Part shown: in pieces, positions 51,847 through 62,779 of the stretch
Position numbering within the stretch: position 1 is the first letter of the stretch
Layout: each line of letters begins with the position of its first letter
DNA from: Sceloporus undulatus
Taxonomy: Eukaryota > Chordata > Lepidosauria > Squamata > Phrynosomatidae
Assembly (NCBI RefSeq): GCF_019175285.1
Contig: NC_056527.1
Span: 118,838,133 to 118,902,132, forward strand
Direction of reading: 5' to 3'
DNA: 64,000 bases
Position numbers and translations under genes: made by a program
The notes under the pieces: model-generated
What the model was told of the DNA's origin: nothing
The model's input: the letters and a program-made list of their open reading frames with translations, nothing else
The model's database searches: none

Positions 51847-52047
51847 CCTAATGCCGCGACCCCTTTGCGGCCGGAAGCCCCGCCCCTCCTTCCCGCCGGC
51901 GGCCTCCCTGATTGGTTGGGAGGAGGAGGAGGGCGGGACCCACAGTTTGAGGACCGCTGTGACTCATTTGAATGTGAACTTTATTCCTTTTAGGCAGGAA
52001 CCGGCAAGTTTTACTTTGAGAAATGCCAAGTGACCATCCACACTTAA
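51362..52047 (+). CDS. Small two-exon gene, unrecognised protein of about 104 aa
   Basis: I do not recognise this protein. Exon 1 (51362-51622) starts at an ATG in good context (CCAAAATGG) and encodes 87 residues. It ends in phase 0 at GAG|GTGAGG. Exon 2 (51994-52047) follows a strong acceptor (TTTATTCCTTTTAG) and adds AGTGKFYFEKCQVTIHT before TAA. An AATAAA follows at 52624. Visible features: a proline-rich conserved-looking centre (VDPSLYRRVPPKMPWPGK), a basic glycine-rich run and an acidic stretch (EDKEEE). There is no signal peptide or membrane helix. The upstream heat-shock element suggests HSF-controlled expression, either heat-inducible or testis-associated. A non-coding transcript with a chance ORF is the alternative. 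Confidence 0.5.
51690..51845 (+). mobile_element. LINE 3' tail and (ATG)n microsatellite
   Basis: CGCCTCGATCCTTCGGGGAG, TCTATAAACAAATG and an ATG run, in the intron of the small unnamed gene. Confidence 0.5.
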
Positions 52048-52302
52048 GAAGACGTGGACCTCTGGTTCGGCTTTCCCTTCCCCTGAACCCCAGTCCCTTT
52101 CTGGCATGAGGAACCGGCAAGATCTCTATGGACCTTTGGCTTTCTGGTCTGTGACAGCATGAAACCAGGCCCCAGGCCTTGGAAGAGGGTTGATCTTTTG
52201 GGATTATATGGACTACAACTCACAGGAGCTAGCATGGCCATTTGGCATTAGTGCAAAAGAGGAACTCTTCAGGGCTCTGGTCCCAGCTTCAGCAATGGGG
52301 CA

Positions 52303-52338
52303 ATGCCATCTGCCTTCAAACCATCTGCCTTCAAACCA
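52303..52338 (+). repeat. Short tandem duplication in the 3' UTR of the small gene
   Basis: Two adjacent identical copies of a 17-base unit (CATCTGCCTTCAAACCA). Confidence 0.6.
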
Positions 52339-52623
52339 GGACCGGTTCACAGGGCTCTTCCACAAGACTTTCCTGCCGCTTTTGAAAACCAAGGGCACAG
52401 GTTTACCACCCTTGTTTTTCAGGATTCAACAAAGCAAGGCAACTAAACGAAAACCTCTTTCCTGCTCTGGTTCTTGCCCTTCTGCCACCCAGAAACAAAG
52501 GGCATCCTTTATTGTATTTGCCATGTGAACGCTGTATGGTTTTCTCTTGTGCCGAAATGCATACCTTCCCATTTCCCCTCCGTTTTCCCTGGAACATTTG
52601 TGTTTTGAACTCTGCAAATGCCA

Positions 52624-52629
52624 AATAAA
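52624..52629 (+). terminator. Poly(A) signal AATAAA, small unnamed gene
   Basis: AATAAA followed by a T/G-rich stretch (CTTTGTCTTGTGTCC), 577 bases after the predicted stop. It supports a transcript ending near 52645. Confidence 0.55.
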
Positions 52630-53023
52630 CTTTGTCTTGTGTCCAACTAGAATTCGGAGCTTCCAAATGCACTTGAATAAGAATGCCTATCATGAAATGC
52701 TTCCAAACATCTATCATAGCCCAATGGTATCGTAATAGGGTACAATAATGCTCTTGCATCCAATGAAAGAAAACAGTTTCAAATCTCATGCTGAATTCAC
52801 ACAGGGTTCCCTTGAATCAGTGGGACTGCCATAACTATTTACTCGCCAAGGCCCAATAGATTTAGCGGGTCAACTCTAGCTGGCATTTTCAACTAGATTT
52901 AGCCCTATAGTTCTTGGAGAGGTTTTCTTGGGGCAAAGGTTCCTAGATAGAGAGGCTGTGATCTCGAACCTTCGCCGTTTGTAGACATGCTTTCTAACAA
53001 TGGACTGGCGTTGCTCCATAGCC

Positions 53024-53245
53024 TTAGAAATGGTTGCATGGCCCTTTCTTCAGCGATGTCTTTGGATTGTGGCATGAGGTGTTTCCACACACAGAGACAG
53101 TCTGGTCCAGTGCTTGCAGTGTTGTTTTTAATACACGCCTCTGAAGCTCAATAGTCTGTGAGAGGTTCTGGAGAAATGCTCTCTCCTCACGGTCCAACAG
53201 ATCTCCTTGCCACTTTCCCTGCGCTGCAGCCTTGTTCCTTGTCAT
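53024..53245 (-). other. Minus-strand open frame with protein-like composition
   Basis: A 73-codon frame whose translation has a charged helix-like stretch (LLDREERAFLQNLSQTIEL) and ends in a stop. A possible acceptor (CATCTCACCCAG) precedes it. No family recognised. It may be the last exon of an unknown minus-strand gene, a transposon remnant, or chance. Confidence 0.2.
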
Positions 53246-54033
53246 TTTTCTTGCCTGGGTGAGATGCTAGGAAGCCTTTTCGGTCCTCCTCACGTGGAGA
53301 AGGAGACCCACCTACAGCCAATCACCTTGTGGGCCAAAGCAAAACAAGCTGGAGTTGGTTGTTCAGAGGAGATTTCACATCCAGTAAGAACAAGCTGGCA
53401 GTGTTGTTTTAGAGGTTCTTCTGTTTGGATAGCAGAGCTCGAAAATCTCTTGGTGGCCTTTGCGCCTAAATCAACATGGGGTGGGTTAAAATAAACCCAA
53501 AGTCCTTGTTAGGCAGCAGCGAAGCACATCAGTCAAGCTCTTCATCTTGCTCACCAAATGTTTCAGGGTTGCAGTGCGTTGTGAGTCAGCGCACTTCTCA
53601 GGTGTTCATTCTATTTCTAAACCAGTATTTGGCAGGAGGGGCTTTTTGGGTTGATGCCTCAATTGGTGGCGCAAGATGGGAAGGGCCAGGGTTAAAGGCA
53701 CAGGGCAGTTGAGCATAGTTGCGCTACAAAGGAGAGTGCTCTGAAAGCAGGAATACAATGGTATTTAACCCCTAAAGATACTCAAAAATGTTCTACCATA
53801 TGTTAGGGCCTGTGGCTCAAATGTCCGGAATCATGCTTTTTGGAATGCAATACTGATGCAGATATCTGACATTATAAAACAAACCAGTGAAATTTTGTCC
53901 AGACTTCATTATGCTATCAATCATCAGCAAGCCATAGTCATCCAAAAAACACGCGACTCATCATATTCCTAATCTCTGCAGCAGCTTGGATGAAAAGTGC
54001 AAGATGCTGGAAGACAGGGAATTTGCTCTTGAA
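53246..54033. other. Intergenic, nothing recognised
   Basis: Low-complexity-free sequence without a recognisable repeat or exon. Confidence 0.4.
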
Positions 54034-54287
54034 AGCCAGCCTGGTGTAGTGGTTTGAGCACTGGACTGTGACTCTGGAGATGGAGATCAGGGTTCAAATC
54101 CCACTGGGCCAACAAAACCCACTAGATAACCTTGGGCCATTCACACTCTCTCAGCCTCAGGGATGGACATGGCAAACCTCCTCTGAACAAATCTTGCGAA
54201 GAAAACCCTTTGATAGTGTTGCCTTAGGATTGCCGTAAATCAGAAATAACTTGAAGGACCGCAGCAACAACAACAACAACAACAAGC
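54034..54287 (+). mobile_element. Full-length tRNA-derived SINE
   Basis: Head GGTGTAGTGGTTTGAGCACT, B-box GGTTCAAATCCC, body TCTTGCGAAGAAAACCC, tail AATAACTTGAAGGACC and (CAA)n. The best whole copy in the window. Confidence 0.75.
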
Positions 54288-54742
54288 CTAGTTGTCATGT
54301 ATACAATGGTGCCGCTATAGGAGGGGGGCAAGATTAGGGGGTTGCCCCCCCCAATATTCTTTCCCCAATTAATAGTATTAGAATAGATGTGGAGCAGGGA
54401 CAGAGGGATAATACACATCGTGAAGTGCATTGTAGTACCTGAATTGGAAGATATGGACCAGCTAGAATGCGCAAGGGTCCGTAGGGAATTTTATTATGTT
54501 GTTGTTAGTCCAAATATGCAAGAGGGGGCTGGCTACAAGAGCCCTCCAAGATCGTCTCCCTATTGTATACGGAGTAGACAGGGCCTCCCAAAACTGAAGT
54601 GAGACAGATTGCAATAACTAAACGTCTACTTTTGAAAACAAGGGGAACAACACACAGCACACACACACCCACACATTCAAGGCTCAGGAGAAAGGTTGGA
54701 AAATGTGGAAAAGATTTTAGGCTCTGCTAATGTTATACTCAC

Positions 54743-54928
54743 CAAGATGTAGTCTTCCTCCGGGAAGCGAATGGGATGTTGGACAGTGAGGCAGATCTGC
54801 TCCGCAGCCTGGGTTTGAGCAGAAATACCGGCTACCAGAACAGAGGTCTGACTGACGTGGAGTAAGTAGACCTTGCAAAGGCGCCCCTGAGCAGCAAAAG
54901 TTGGGGACCTTTTAAGGGACAATCTCGC
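54743..54928 (-). other. Candidate minus-strand internal exon (62 codons)
   Basis: Bounded by a strong acceptor (ACTCTCTCTGCCCTCAG) and donor (ATCTTG|GTGAGT), open in phase 0 over 186 bases. The translation looks protein-like (VYLLHVSQTSVLVAG, EQICLTVQHPIRFPEEDY). It loosely recalls the first macroglobulin domain of A2M-type proteins, but I cannot support that assignment. A minus-strand AATAAA just upstream raises the alternative that this is retroelement LTR-leader sequence. Confidence 0.3.
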
Positions 54929-55339
54929 CTGAGGGCAGAGAGAGTTTGGTGATTGGAACAAAGACGTTTATTGCTTTCTTTCACCTGGATGCTGGATCTG
55001 ATAATATCTAGGACTTAAGTTGTTCGGACAACAGACTCGGGAGGGGGTGATAGCTCCAGGGAAGGCAAACATTTTACTCTTCTGGCTTAAGATACTCCTT
55101 CATGCGACTTCCCAGACCTTCTGATAGTTAATGTGGCTGTTCCCTAGGGGAGGTGTACCTGTCCTTCGCCTTGCCAGTAATGGCGGGCAGCTGGAGTCTG
55201 ATCAGGGGTACTCCAAGGGTTATCATGGATTCCAAAATTTATAAACCAGCATGGGTAACAAGAATGTGTCTTGAAAAGAGGGACCAAGTGGTCTGGACAA
55301 CCAAAGGCCCCAGAAGAATGGCTCAGCGGGAACATGAGT

Positions 55340-55815
55340 ATGTTTAGCTTAGAGAGAGAAGGTGGAGAGGGGACCTTAAACATCGAAAGGGATGCCATGC
55401 AGAAGACTGGAGCTGCTTGACACGGAGCAATGGTTTCAAATGTCAGGAAAAGAGATGTCACTAAACTTTAGGAAGAACATAATTGACTCAAAAGCATTTG
55501 ACAGTGGGATAGATTGCCTCAGACTCTCCCACCGTTGATGCTCCAGGTATTTTGGACTTCAGCTCCCAGGATTCCTGGACTTTGGCTATGGAGACTGGAG
55601 CTTCTGGAGTCCAAACTCGGAGGACCAAAGTTTAGGAATTTCGCTCAAAAGGTGATGGGTTCCCCTTTGAGGTTCTTTATGCAGCAGTTGGATGTGTCAA
55701 TCTCTCTCTCAGGCCTCTTTTGGCTGTGTATCTATGCATGGGCAGAATGGGTGTTGCCTCTAAATGCCCTTGGGGAATCCCTTCCAACCCTATGATTCCA
55801 GTTACTAATTGGATT
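55340..55815 (+). mobile_element. CR1-like LINE 3' end with nested hAT-like insert
   Basis: CR1 3' sequence ends CCCTTCCAACCCTATGATTC. A palindromic hAT-like segment (about 55540-55640, GGACTTCAGCTCCCAGG) interrupts it. Confidence 0.5.
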
Positions 55816-55979
55816 ACATCCTTCAGCCCCAGCAGCATTCCTTTTCTTTCAATTTATCTGTTGGTGACTTGGGGCCTTTCCCTGGAGCCCTGGCGCCCTG
55901 TACGTGGCCCTTTACTCCCAGGGAGTCCCCTCTTGTCACACTTTTCCCTCTAGGATCTCTTAGATCTCCATTTCTCGCT

Positions 55980-56692
55980 CCCTGTTGAGCGGATGAGACC
56001 CCTTGAGGTCCTAACGCCGTGCTGCCACCACTCAGTGAATTAATTCCTTCCCCACACACTGAGACTTGTGAGGAATAGAGGGAGAGAGGATCTAGTTTCA
56101 ATAGCCGAGTCTAGGCCACGTGTACAGGAGTACAGAGACAGCAGATGCTTTTAAGAAAGAAGTTTTATTTAAAAAGGGATCGAATAGGGTAGAAAGAATT
56201 TATAACCCTCTTGCAAAGCCCCCTTTGCCTTGCAGGTCAAAGACATAGTTACAGAATTCCTTCCCGGCAAGCCATCGTGAAAATAACAAAAGGCCTAAAC
56301 GCACTAGCTAACACATTCCTAACTCACTCACAGAAGAGGGATTTGTAGTCCTTTGAGTTCCTGGATGCAGGGAGGGCCCCTGGCCTCCGACCTGCATTCC
56401 CTTGGTCTGTGTCTCCCAGACTCAAAGAGACAGCATCTGGTTTCCCCTCGGCGAGGATCAGAGGAGGAGACAAAGGATCACAGGGCGCACAAGTCCTTTT
56501 AAAGATTTCCCATAGAAAGTTCTTGAATCTCGCGGCTCTACTCTCTGATTGGTCCATTCGACCTTACATCAGCTATGCTGGTCACAGCTCCTTAGCATGT
56601 GATGTCATCTCATTAGCATGTTCCTCCTCCAGATTAACCTTTGTAGTTCAGGAAAGTGCCCAATGATGGGAGACCCAGCCATACACAGCTGA
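55980..56692 (-). mobile_element. Probable LTR (retrovirus-like), boundaries uncertain
   Basis: On the minus strand the order is: TG-type start near 56692, a CCAAT box (GACCAATCAGAG), TATA-like TTTAAAAGG, AATAAA near 56165-56175 and a terminal CA near 55982. This is LTR layout. No convincing target duplication was found. Old fossil sequence. Confidence 0.4.
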
Positions 56693-56699
56693 AATAAGA

Positions 56700-56870
56700 A
56701 TTCCATTGTTGTTATGCGCCTACTTATGTGTCCCTATCACAGGTTTCCTTGGCAAGTTTTCTTTGGAGGTTTGCCCATGCCTTCCTCTGAGGCTGAGAGT
56801 GTGTGACGTACCCAGGGTCTCCATGGCCGAGTGGGGATCTCTACTCCAGCGTTAAGTCTTACAATTCAAT
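56700..56870 (-). mobile_element. tRNA-derived SINE
   Basis: Reverse body (CTTCCTCTGAGGCTGAGAG) and degraded tail. Confidence 0.5.
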
Positions 56871-57295
56871 AGGTCTCCCCTTACGACCTGGAGATCCACA
56901 GTGAAGCCCTGCCAGGACTCTTGGCCTCCTTCTCATCACTACAAAGAACAAAGAACATGTGCTTTTTTCAATTTCACACCTGCCAAAGAATGACACCTTA
57001 GAATTAAACATCTCATTTGCATCAAGGGCAAATAGGGCCCTAATGGGAGAAGGACAGGGAGGCCTTTGAGCTGAGATCTCACCACAATTTGAAATTGATG
57101 GATGGCAGTTGAAGAGGAAATGTTTGGCTTAGGAGTGAAACTGTTTTAAGTGGTGAAACCGTATTGGCGAAAGCAACTGGAGCTATGAATTTCCTGGTGG
57201 CTCTGAGAACTAGGAGGAAATAGGAAAAAGCAAAAGGTAGCAAAGTGGGAGTAGGGATGTAGTAGTGTGGTCTCCTACTTTTCTACTGCCTTCCG
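56871..57295. other. Intergenic, nothing recognised
   Basis: No exon or clear repeat. Confidence 0.4.
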
Positions 57296-57530
57296 TATTG
57301 TTGTTTTTTGTTGTGTGCCTTCAAGTCATTTCTGACTTAGGGCAACCCCAAGGTGAACCTATCACTGGGTTTTCCAAGAGCATTTGCTTTTGCCATCCTC
57401 TTCGTCTGAGAGAGTATGCCTTGCCCAGAGTCACCCAGTGGGTTTTGATGGCTGAGCAAGGATTCAAGCCCTAGTCTTCCAGTGTCCTAGTCCAACACAC
57501 AAGCCACTATACATACCATGCTGGCTCTGC
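57296..57530 (-). mobile_element. Full-length tRNA-derived SINE
   Basis: Tail GTTGTGTGCCTTCAAGTCAT through GGATTCAAGCCCTAGTC to the head ending near CATGCTGGCTCT. Confidence 0.7.
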
Positions 57531-58185
57531 CTGCCATTCTACCAAGCAGTTATATACTTTAGGATGCCTTCCATCTTGCCAAGCATCACTCATACAAAAG
57601 GGAGTTGGACATTTTGATATAAATCTACCAATAATTCAAATAAAGGGAGACATTATTTCTTAGTGTTTAACAGTAAGTCAAAAACGCTGTAGCTTTAGCT
57701 TCTCTGGTATTTGCGCTTCTAGACCATGAAAGCAATCTCACACAAGAAACATTAGAATTGATACCACAAACCTTACTGCAGAGCAGAATAAACTTGTCTG
57801 CAAATTCAAATTATCAAGAGCAAAGGAGAACAGGAGCTTCTGATTAGGAACAAGGACATTCTCCTTTTTCAGGCTGATTAGGATCGCCACAAGAAATGTC
57901 ATCAGCCCAACTAATAAACCCTCCACCGGAAAGGAAGCTACTCAAGCAGAAAACATTTTCCGGTTGCCTTAAGAGACTCTTTCCTTGTATTTGCTGAGGT
58001 GACAATAGCAGGCAGCAGGAATCCCCTCCGGCCAGAGGTTTGCTCTGATTCCAGCTGAGGTCTTAAACATATTCTGACATATTCCTGATTTATAGTACGA
58101 GTCTAAACTAAGTGTTTATTTAGAAGTCACTTGAGTAAGCATGTTTTGCATGGTGTTGTCAGTCAGTCAACCAGGTCTTTAAAAT
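57531..58185. other. Intergenic, nothing recognised
   Basis: AT-leaning sequence with no exon or clear repeat. Confidence 0.4.
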
Positions 58186-58189
58186 CTGT

Positions 58190-58450
58190 TTGTCACTCTT
58201 CAGAAGAAGACAAGATTCAAACTCCAGGAAAAGAGATCCCACCCGAAGATTAGGAAGGACTTCTTGAAGGTAGAGCTGTTTGTCAATGGAAGATGCTGCT
58301 CCCTGGGAAGGTGTGGGGTCTCCTTCTCTGGAGGTTTTTAGACAGAGGTTGGGTGGCCATTGGTCACAAGGAGGGCTTGGATGGTGTCTTCATCTAAGGG
58401 TTGGACTGGATGACCCTTGGGGTCCCTTCCAAGTTTAGGATTGTATGAAG
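58190..58450 (+). mobile_element. CR1-like LINE 3' end
   Basis: GGACTGGATGACCCTTGGGG near the terminus and TTTTAGACAGAGGTTGGGTG inside. Confidence 0.65.
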
Positions 58451-59391
58451 CTACGATGCTTAAACAACTTGAAGGTACACAATAACAGCAACAATGCTTG
58501 GAGGTGTTATGACCTTCTTTCAGATATTTTACTTATGTTTGGCTTCTTCAAACTTCCCAGCAAATGTTTCCTTATCCCTACAGGAGAGAAGTCACAGAGA
58601 GCAAAATGGAGGAGATGAGGCAACGGCACAACATTAAATGAGACACACCACCTATATATGCAGCAGCACAGTGTTGTTGTTTTTGGAGATCCTACGAAGA
58701 CAGTTTTAGCAAAAGTAACTTGCACAATGCTAACAGTTCATCTTTCACCAGAGGAGGAGAATTAGCCACATGCATAACCATAAACACTGGTATTTATTTG
58801 CTTTCCAAGCATCCTTCTAGGTCTTGCATTTAGTATGGGGTTATTAGGTTTAATAATCCCGAGTAAGTAAATGCAAACAGAACTCTGGCAGATCTCAGCG
58901 ATATCAGCCAGGAAGACTTTGAACTATATTTCCTACTGAGAGGGTGGTTCTGTCTCGCAGTCCCACCTTCAACCCTGGACTGTTTCCTGCCTCCTCCCTC
59001 CCTTTGAAGTTAAACAAATTGATGGTTAATGTGTGTTGGAGGGCTCTTATTTGTAGTGTCATCAAATGCCAAACGGTGCTGCATGACATGTGCAAGTGCT
59101 GTGGCTCAAGAAACCGTACCTTTGGCCCCATCTCTTCCTCTGAAAATGGGAGAGGCTCACCTTGAACATGACTTGCTCTCCAGCATGGCCAGAACTCATC
59201 ACGAGGGAGCATTATGGCCCAACTGCCCTTAGAAAACGGCATACTGTTCTAGCACCACACCTCAGCAAAGGATCGCATCTGCAGTGGAGAAAGGGCACAA
59301 AAGGTTACTCCAAATTATCAAGGGGCTGGATAGAAGTCAACTTACAGTATTTAAAGGGTTTTTTAAATCTTAGATAAAAGGGGTGAGAAAC
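58451..59391. other. Intergenic, nothing recognised
   Basis: No exon or clear repeat seen. Confidence 0.4.
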
Positions 59392-59703
59392 AGGACTTTA
59401 TCACACAAAGGAGAGAGGGAGTTTATCCCATGAATATCCCGGAAAAATCATGTAATTATGCGTAACGATTTCACACGACGTCACACAAAACCCGCCATTA
59501 AAGTGGTCACAAAGAAGCATTCACGCGCATCTTTTTACTTTTGGGATTTCAGCGACAATGCTTTTCCGATATCACTTTATTTGTGCAATTGCATGTGATC
59601 ATCATTTGCACAATTACTTGCCATTTTCACTTTATTTGCAGGATGCTTTAAATGGGCTTTAATCTCTTTAATGCCGAAATCAGCCCCAGTGTGATAAGCC
59701 CCA
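59392..59703. mobile_element. DNA-transposon MITE with TTATCACAC termini
   Basis: Starts AGGACTTTATCACAC and ends GTGTGATAAGCCCC. The interior is rich in self-complementary TTTATTTGCA/TGCACAATT units. Confidence 0.5.
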
Positions 59704-59719
59704 CAGGGGACATGATTGT

Positions 59720-60055
59720 TCTAGTGAGCCACTCCTGGGGTTTCCTTGCCCAGATTTCTTCAGGGGGGGGGGGGGTTGCCTTTGCCTTCCTTTTAGGCTG
59801 AGAGAGTGTGACTTGCCTAAGGCCACCTACCGGGTTTCCATTGCTGAGTGAGGGTTTGGACCCTGGTATCCTAAAGTCCTAGTTCAAAATTCAAAGCATA
59901 ACACCATACTGCCTGTCCTAGGGTTTCCAATGAAGCTTGCCTGTCTCCCTCTGAGGCTGGACTATAGCCATCCAGTTAATGTCCACAGCTGAGTACAGAT
60001 TAAAACTCTGGTTCACTGGAGTCCCAGTCCAGCTCTCAAACCATTACACCACGCT
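59720..60055 (-). mobile_element. Two adjacent reverse SINEs
   Basis: 59730-59900 and 59915-60055, both with degraded CTGAG...CCAGT...GGGTTTCCATT bodies. A G12 run lies at 59766. Confidence 0.5.
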
Positions 60056-60500
60056 GTCTCCTTTTTAAAAACATCTAAACAACAGTTTTACCTTCCCTGA
60101 TCTATTTTATAACAAACCAGTCAATCTCATTCATCACAATTTGGATGATTTACCATTGTTCAGAGTCAGCGCTGCGCCGTTATCACTGTTTCAGTCCCAC
60201 TTTAACTGCCATGGCTCTGTCCTGTGGAATCCTGGGATTTGTCGTTTTGTGAGGATTCTCTGCAAGATATCTAGCACTGAGAAAGGAAAGCTGACATGGC
60301 TTAGTACAGTATGTGCTAACCCCAAAATGCTTCCATCTCATTCATTTGTGTATCCTGGTCCTAGGGAAAGAAGAAGCTGGCACTGTGAAGGTACATGGCA
60401 TCTTTTGTTCCCTGCTGCAAATGATGCCAAGAGACTGGGAAATGTGTTGTGTAGTTGTGTAATTTAATTTCCAAAGCACTACATGCACTTTGTAGTAATG

Positions 60501-60584
60501 ACTTGCAGTCTTGGCAAACTAAATAAAAGTGTACACGAATCATGAGCTTGTACACGTTTAATTTAGTTTGCCAAGACTGCAAGT
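60501..60584. repeat. 24-bp perfect inverted repeat (hairpin)
   Basis: Arms 60501-60524 and 60561-60584 (ACTTGCAGTCTTGG... and ...CCAAGACTGCAAGT), 36-base spacer with a partial inner stem (GTGTACACG/CTTGTACACG). Confidence 0.85.
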
Positions 60585-60934
60585 TCAGGATGGGGACAGA
60601 AATGCATTTTCCCCTCTAAATAAAGTTGGGTCCTTGCTTCCCCAGGGCTGGTGAATTCTTTTAATTTCTCCAACAGTTAATATTAGGAGTAGGGTTACAT
60701 CTCTTCCAACATTTCTCAGAGGGAAATGGAGACATGTGTGGTCAAGCAACACCAGAGTGTTATTGATGAGGAAGAATACACAGTTTGCCTTTGCCCAAAT
60801 GAACTGGGAAGGGCAAAACAGCCTTCCTTCTCCTTTCCTCTTGGCTGAGCTAACTCAATGCAAACTACTTTTGCATTTTGAACTCAGTTTTGCAGCAACT
60901 GGAGTGAGTTGAGGACAAAGGAGGGAAACAGGGA

Positions 60935-61230
60935 GAGGAAAGAGTAACCAGGTTGTTTTAAAAGCAGCTGGAAAAGTGGTATGGCAGAGGATTGATCAGG
61001 ACTATCCCTGCCAAATTTGGAGGATTGGAAAGTATGGGATCTTCCAGTCATTCTGGGAGTTATAGACTGGGATCCTGTGGTTCCAGTAATGATGGGAACC
61101 TCATACTAATGGAAAACTTGACTCACCCGATTAATTTGCCCAGCTGGAGTCATTTGGCATGAAATCACAACCTCTGCAATACTAATGATTCTGCCCAGCC
61201 CTTCTGTTTGTAGAACAAACTACCTTGGGT
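60935..61230 (+). repeat. Upstream copy of a 300-base direct repeat
   Basis: Shares GAAAACTTGACTCACCCGAT, GCCCAGCTGGAGTCATT and GCCCAGCCCTTCTGTTTGTA with 63670-64000. Related sequence at 26180-26290 suggests the wider region is an interspersed repeat. Confidence 0.7.
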
Positions 61231-61651
61231 ATCTCGTTCTTTCAAAACCTCTTAGCAACAATTTAAAGGGGGTTGCGTGGAGAAAGACAGAGAGGATGTG
61301 ACACCTTTAAGACTATCCGGATTTATTTTAGCATGTGTGGCTAAAGGCAAGAAAGTTCAGGTTAAAATAAACCTGGGAGCTTCAAAGGTACCATAAGATT
61401 CCTCTTATTTCCCCATCATCCCCTTATTTTTATACTTAACTCAGTTAAATCTTAGGACTTTATCACAGGAGAGGAATCCAGCTCAGGAACCGGATTTTAA
61501 AAGTAGAAAAAAACCACAAATGCAGGAAGTTTTTCAGATGCGTTTGCACCAAACAGCAATCATGCAAAAATAACGACACCTTTTTACTTTTTGGGACGTT
61601 CCAAATTCTAACCAGAATGAATTCATCTTGAGATTTCTACAAGCCTCTTAC

Positions 61652-61734
61652 CTGAGATCCCTTTCCCGCAGCTGGGAGGCCTCTCCTTTGGGTAATTGCT
61701 TTCCATTTTATGGTGTCGTATTGCCAGGGTTAGC
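61652..61734 (-). other. Candidate minus-strand exon (83 bases)
   Basis: Excellent acceptor (ATTCATCCCTTTTTTTGCAG) and donor (GATCTCAG|GTAAGAGG) bound 83 bases, with one frame open across it containing an ATG. CCAAT-like and ETS-like motifs lie upstream on the minus strand (61820-61920). It could be a 5' exon of a minus-strand gene or a transposon-derived cryptic exon. Confidence 0.3.
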
Positions 61735-62107
61735 CTGCAAAAAAAGGGATGAATAGAAGACAGTTAATAATAAAGCCTTAAGAGAAGGGTTGTACACTGA
61801 TTGGTGTCTAAAATTACTCTAATGCCAAAACAACTCTAATTGGCTGCACACTAATGGGAGTTAAGCTACATTTCCTCCCTCGCCTCTTTCGGAGGACTTC
61901 AGGTGGGAAACTTCCGCCTGCTTAAGTTTTCAAGTTTGAATGACATCTGCCTTGCTGGGACACAGCTCCCTGGATTGCTAAAGTGATCTGGGTTCAAATG
62001 TGAACCTTCAATCTATTAAAAGTGTTGAACCCTATACCACAAACAAGTTCATCCACTCTTGGGCCCCTCGCTTGAAGCTCGGAGGCCAAAACCCAGTAGA
62101 GATTCAG

Positions 62108-62750
62108 TGGCCCAGTATTGTTGTAGAAACTGCTACGGAGACTTCTGTCTCACTAAAACCCAGGGCAACTTCGGTCTGACAGAGACAGATAAGGAGGAGA
62201 CCACAATCACCTGAAAACACAGAAATGTTTATTGTTGACAACTGTCGGCCCCAAGAGGAATTAGCATTGCAAAAACCAGATCCTGGAGCTCCCGAAGAAA
62301 GGAAAATGGCGTCTTTTATAGGGGCTTAGACAAAGGAACCCATCCAGTACACTTTGTTGGCCATAGCAAAAGTTAAACATATAGAAAAGTCTTACAATCA
62401 GAGCACAGAGTCATGAATACATTAAGGTACATCTTAGTCACATTGCATTCACCCTATCTGTCTTTCACCCCCCTTTCTAGGCCTTGGTGGAGATGTCTCC
62501 TGTCATAAGCTATGCTCTTTCAGTCAGCAACATGTACCAGAGCTCTGGGTCAGCCTGTGCCTTTTATGCCTCTGCTCTAATCTCTGCTTGAGTTCTTAGG
62601 GGCCTCAACTCCAAATGCTTCTACATATGTACCTCTTATTTCTATACACGACATACATATAAGCATGCTAAATATTAATTTTTAAAACCTTCCATCTCAT
62701 TATCACAGAAACCACTGGTCACTACTGGGCTACTATTAGAAGGGGCTACA
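62108..62750 (-). mobile_element. Solo LTR of a retrovirus-like element
   Basis: A 643-base TG...CA element flanked by the 4-base duplication TCAG (62104-62107 and 62751-62754). On the minus strand: U3, TATA box (CTATAAAAG, about 62312-62322), R, AATAAA (62228-62233), U5. No internal genes, so it is a recombined solo LTR. The four-base duplication fits gammaretrovirus-like or Ty3-like integration. The matching duplications suggest moderate age. Confidence 0.8.
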
Positions 62751-62779
62751 TCAGATTGCAGTGGAGTAAGAGAGACAGG

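Noticed and set aside
54034-54110. tRNA gene
   Set aside because: A- and B-box-like segments belong to a SINE head; no cloverleaf with a proper acceptor stem.
54743-54928. Assignment to an alpha-2-macroglobulin or complement gene
   Set aside because: Only a loose resemblance to a first macroglobulin domain; no neighbouring exons recognised.
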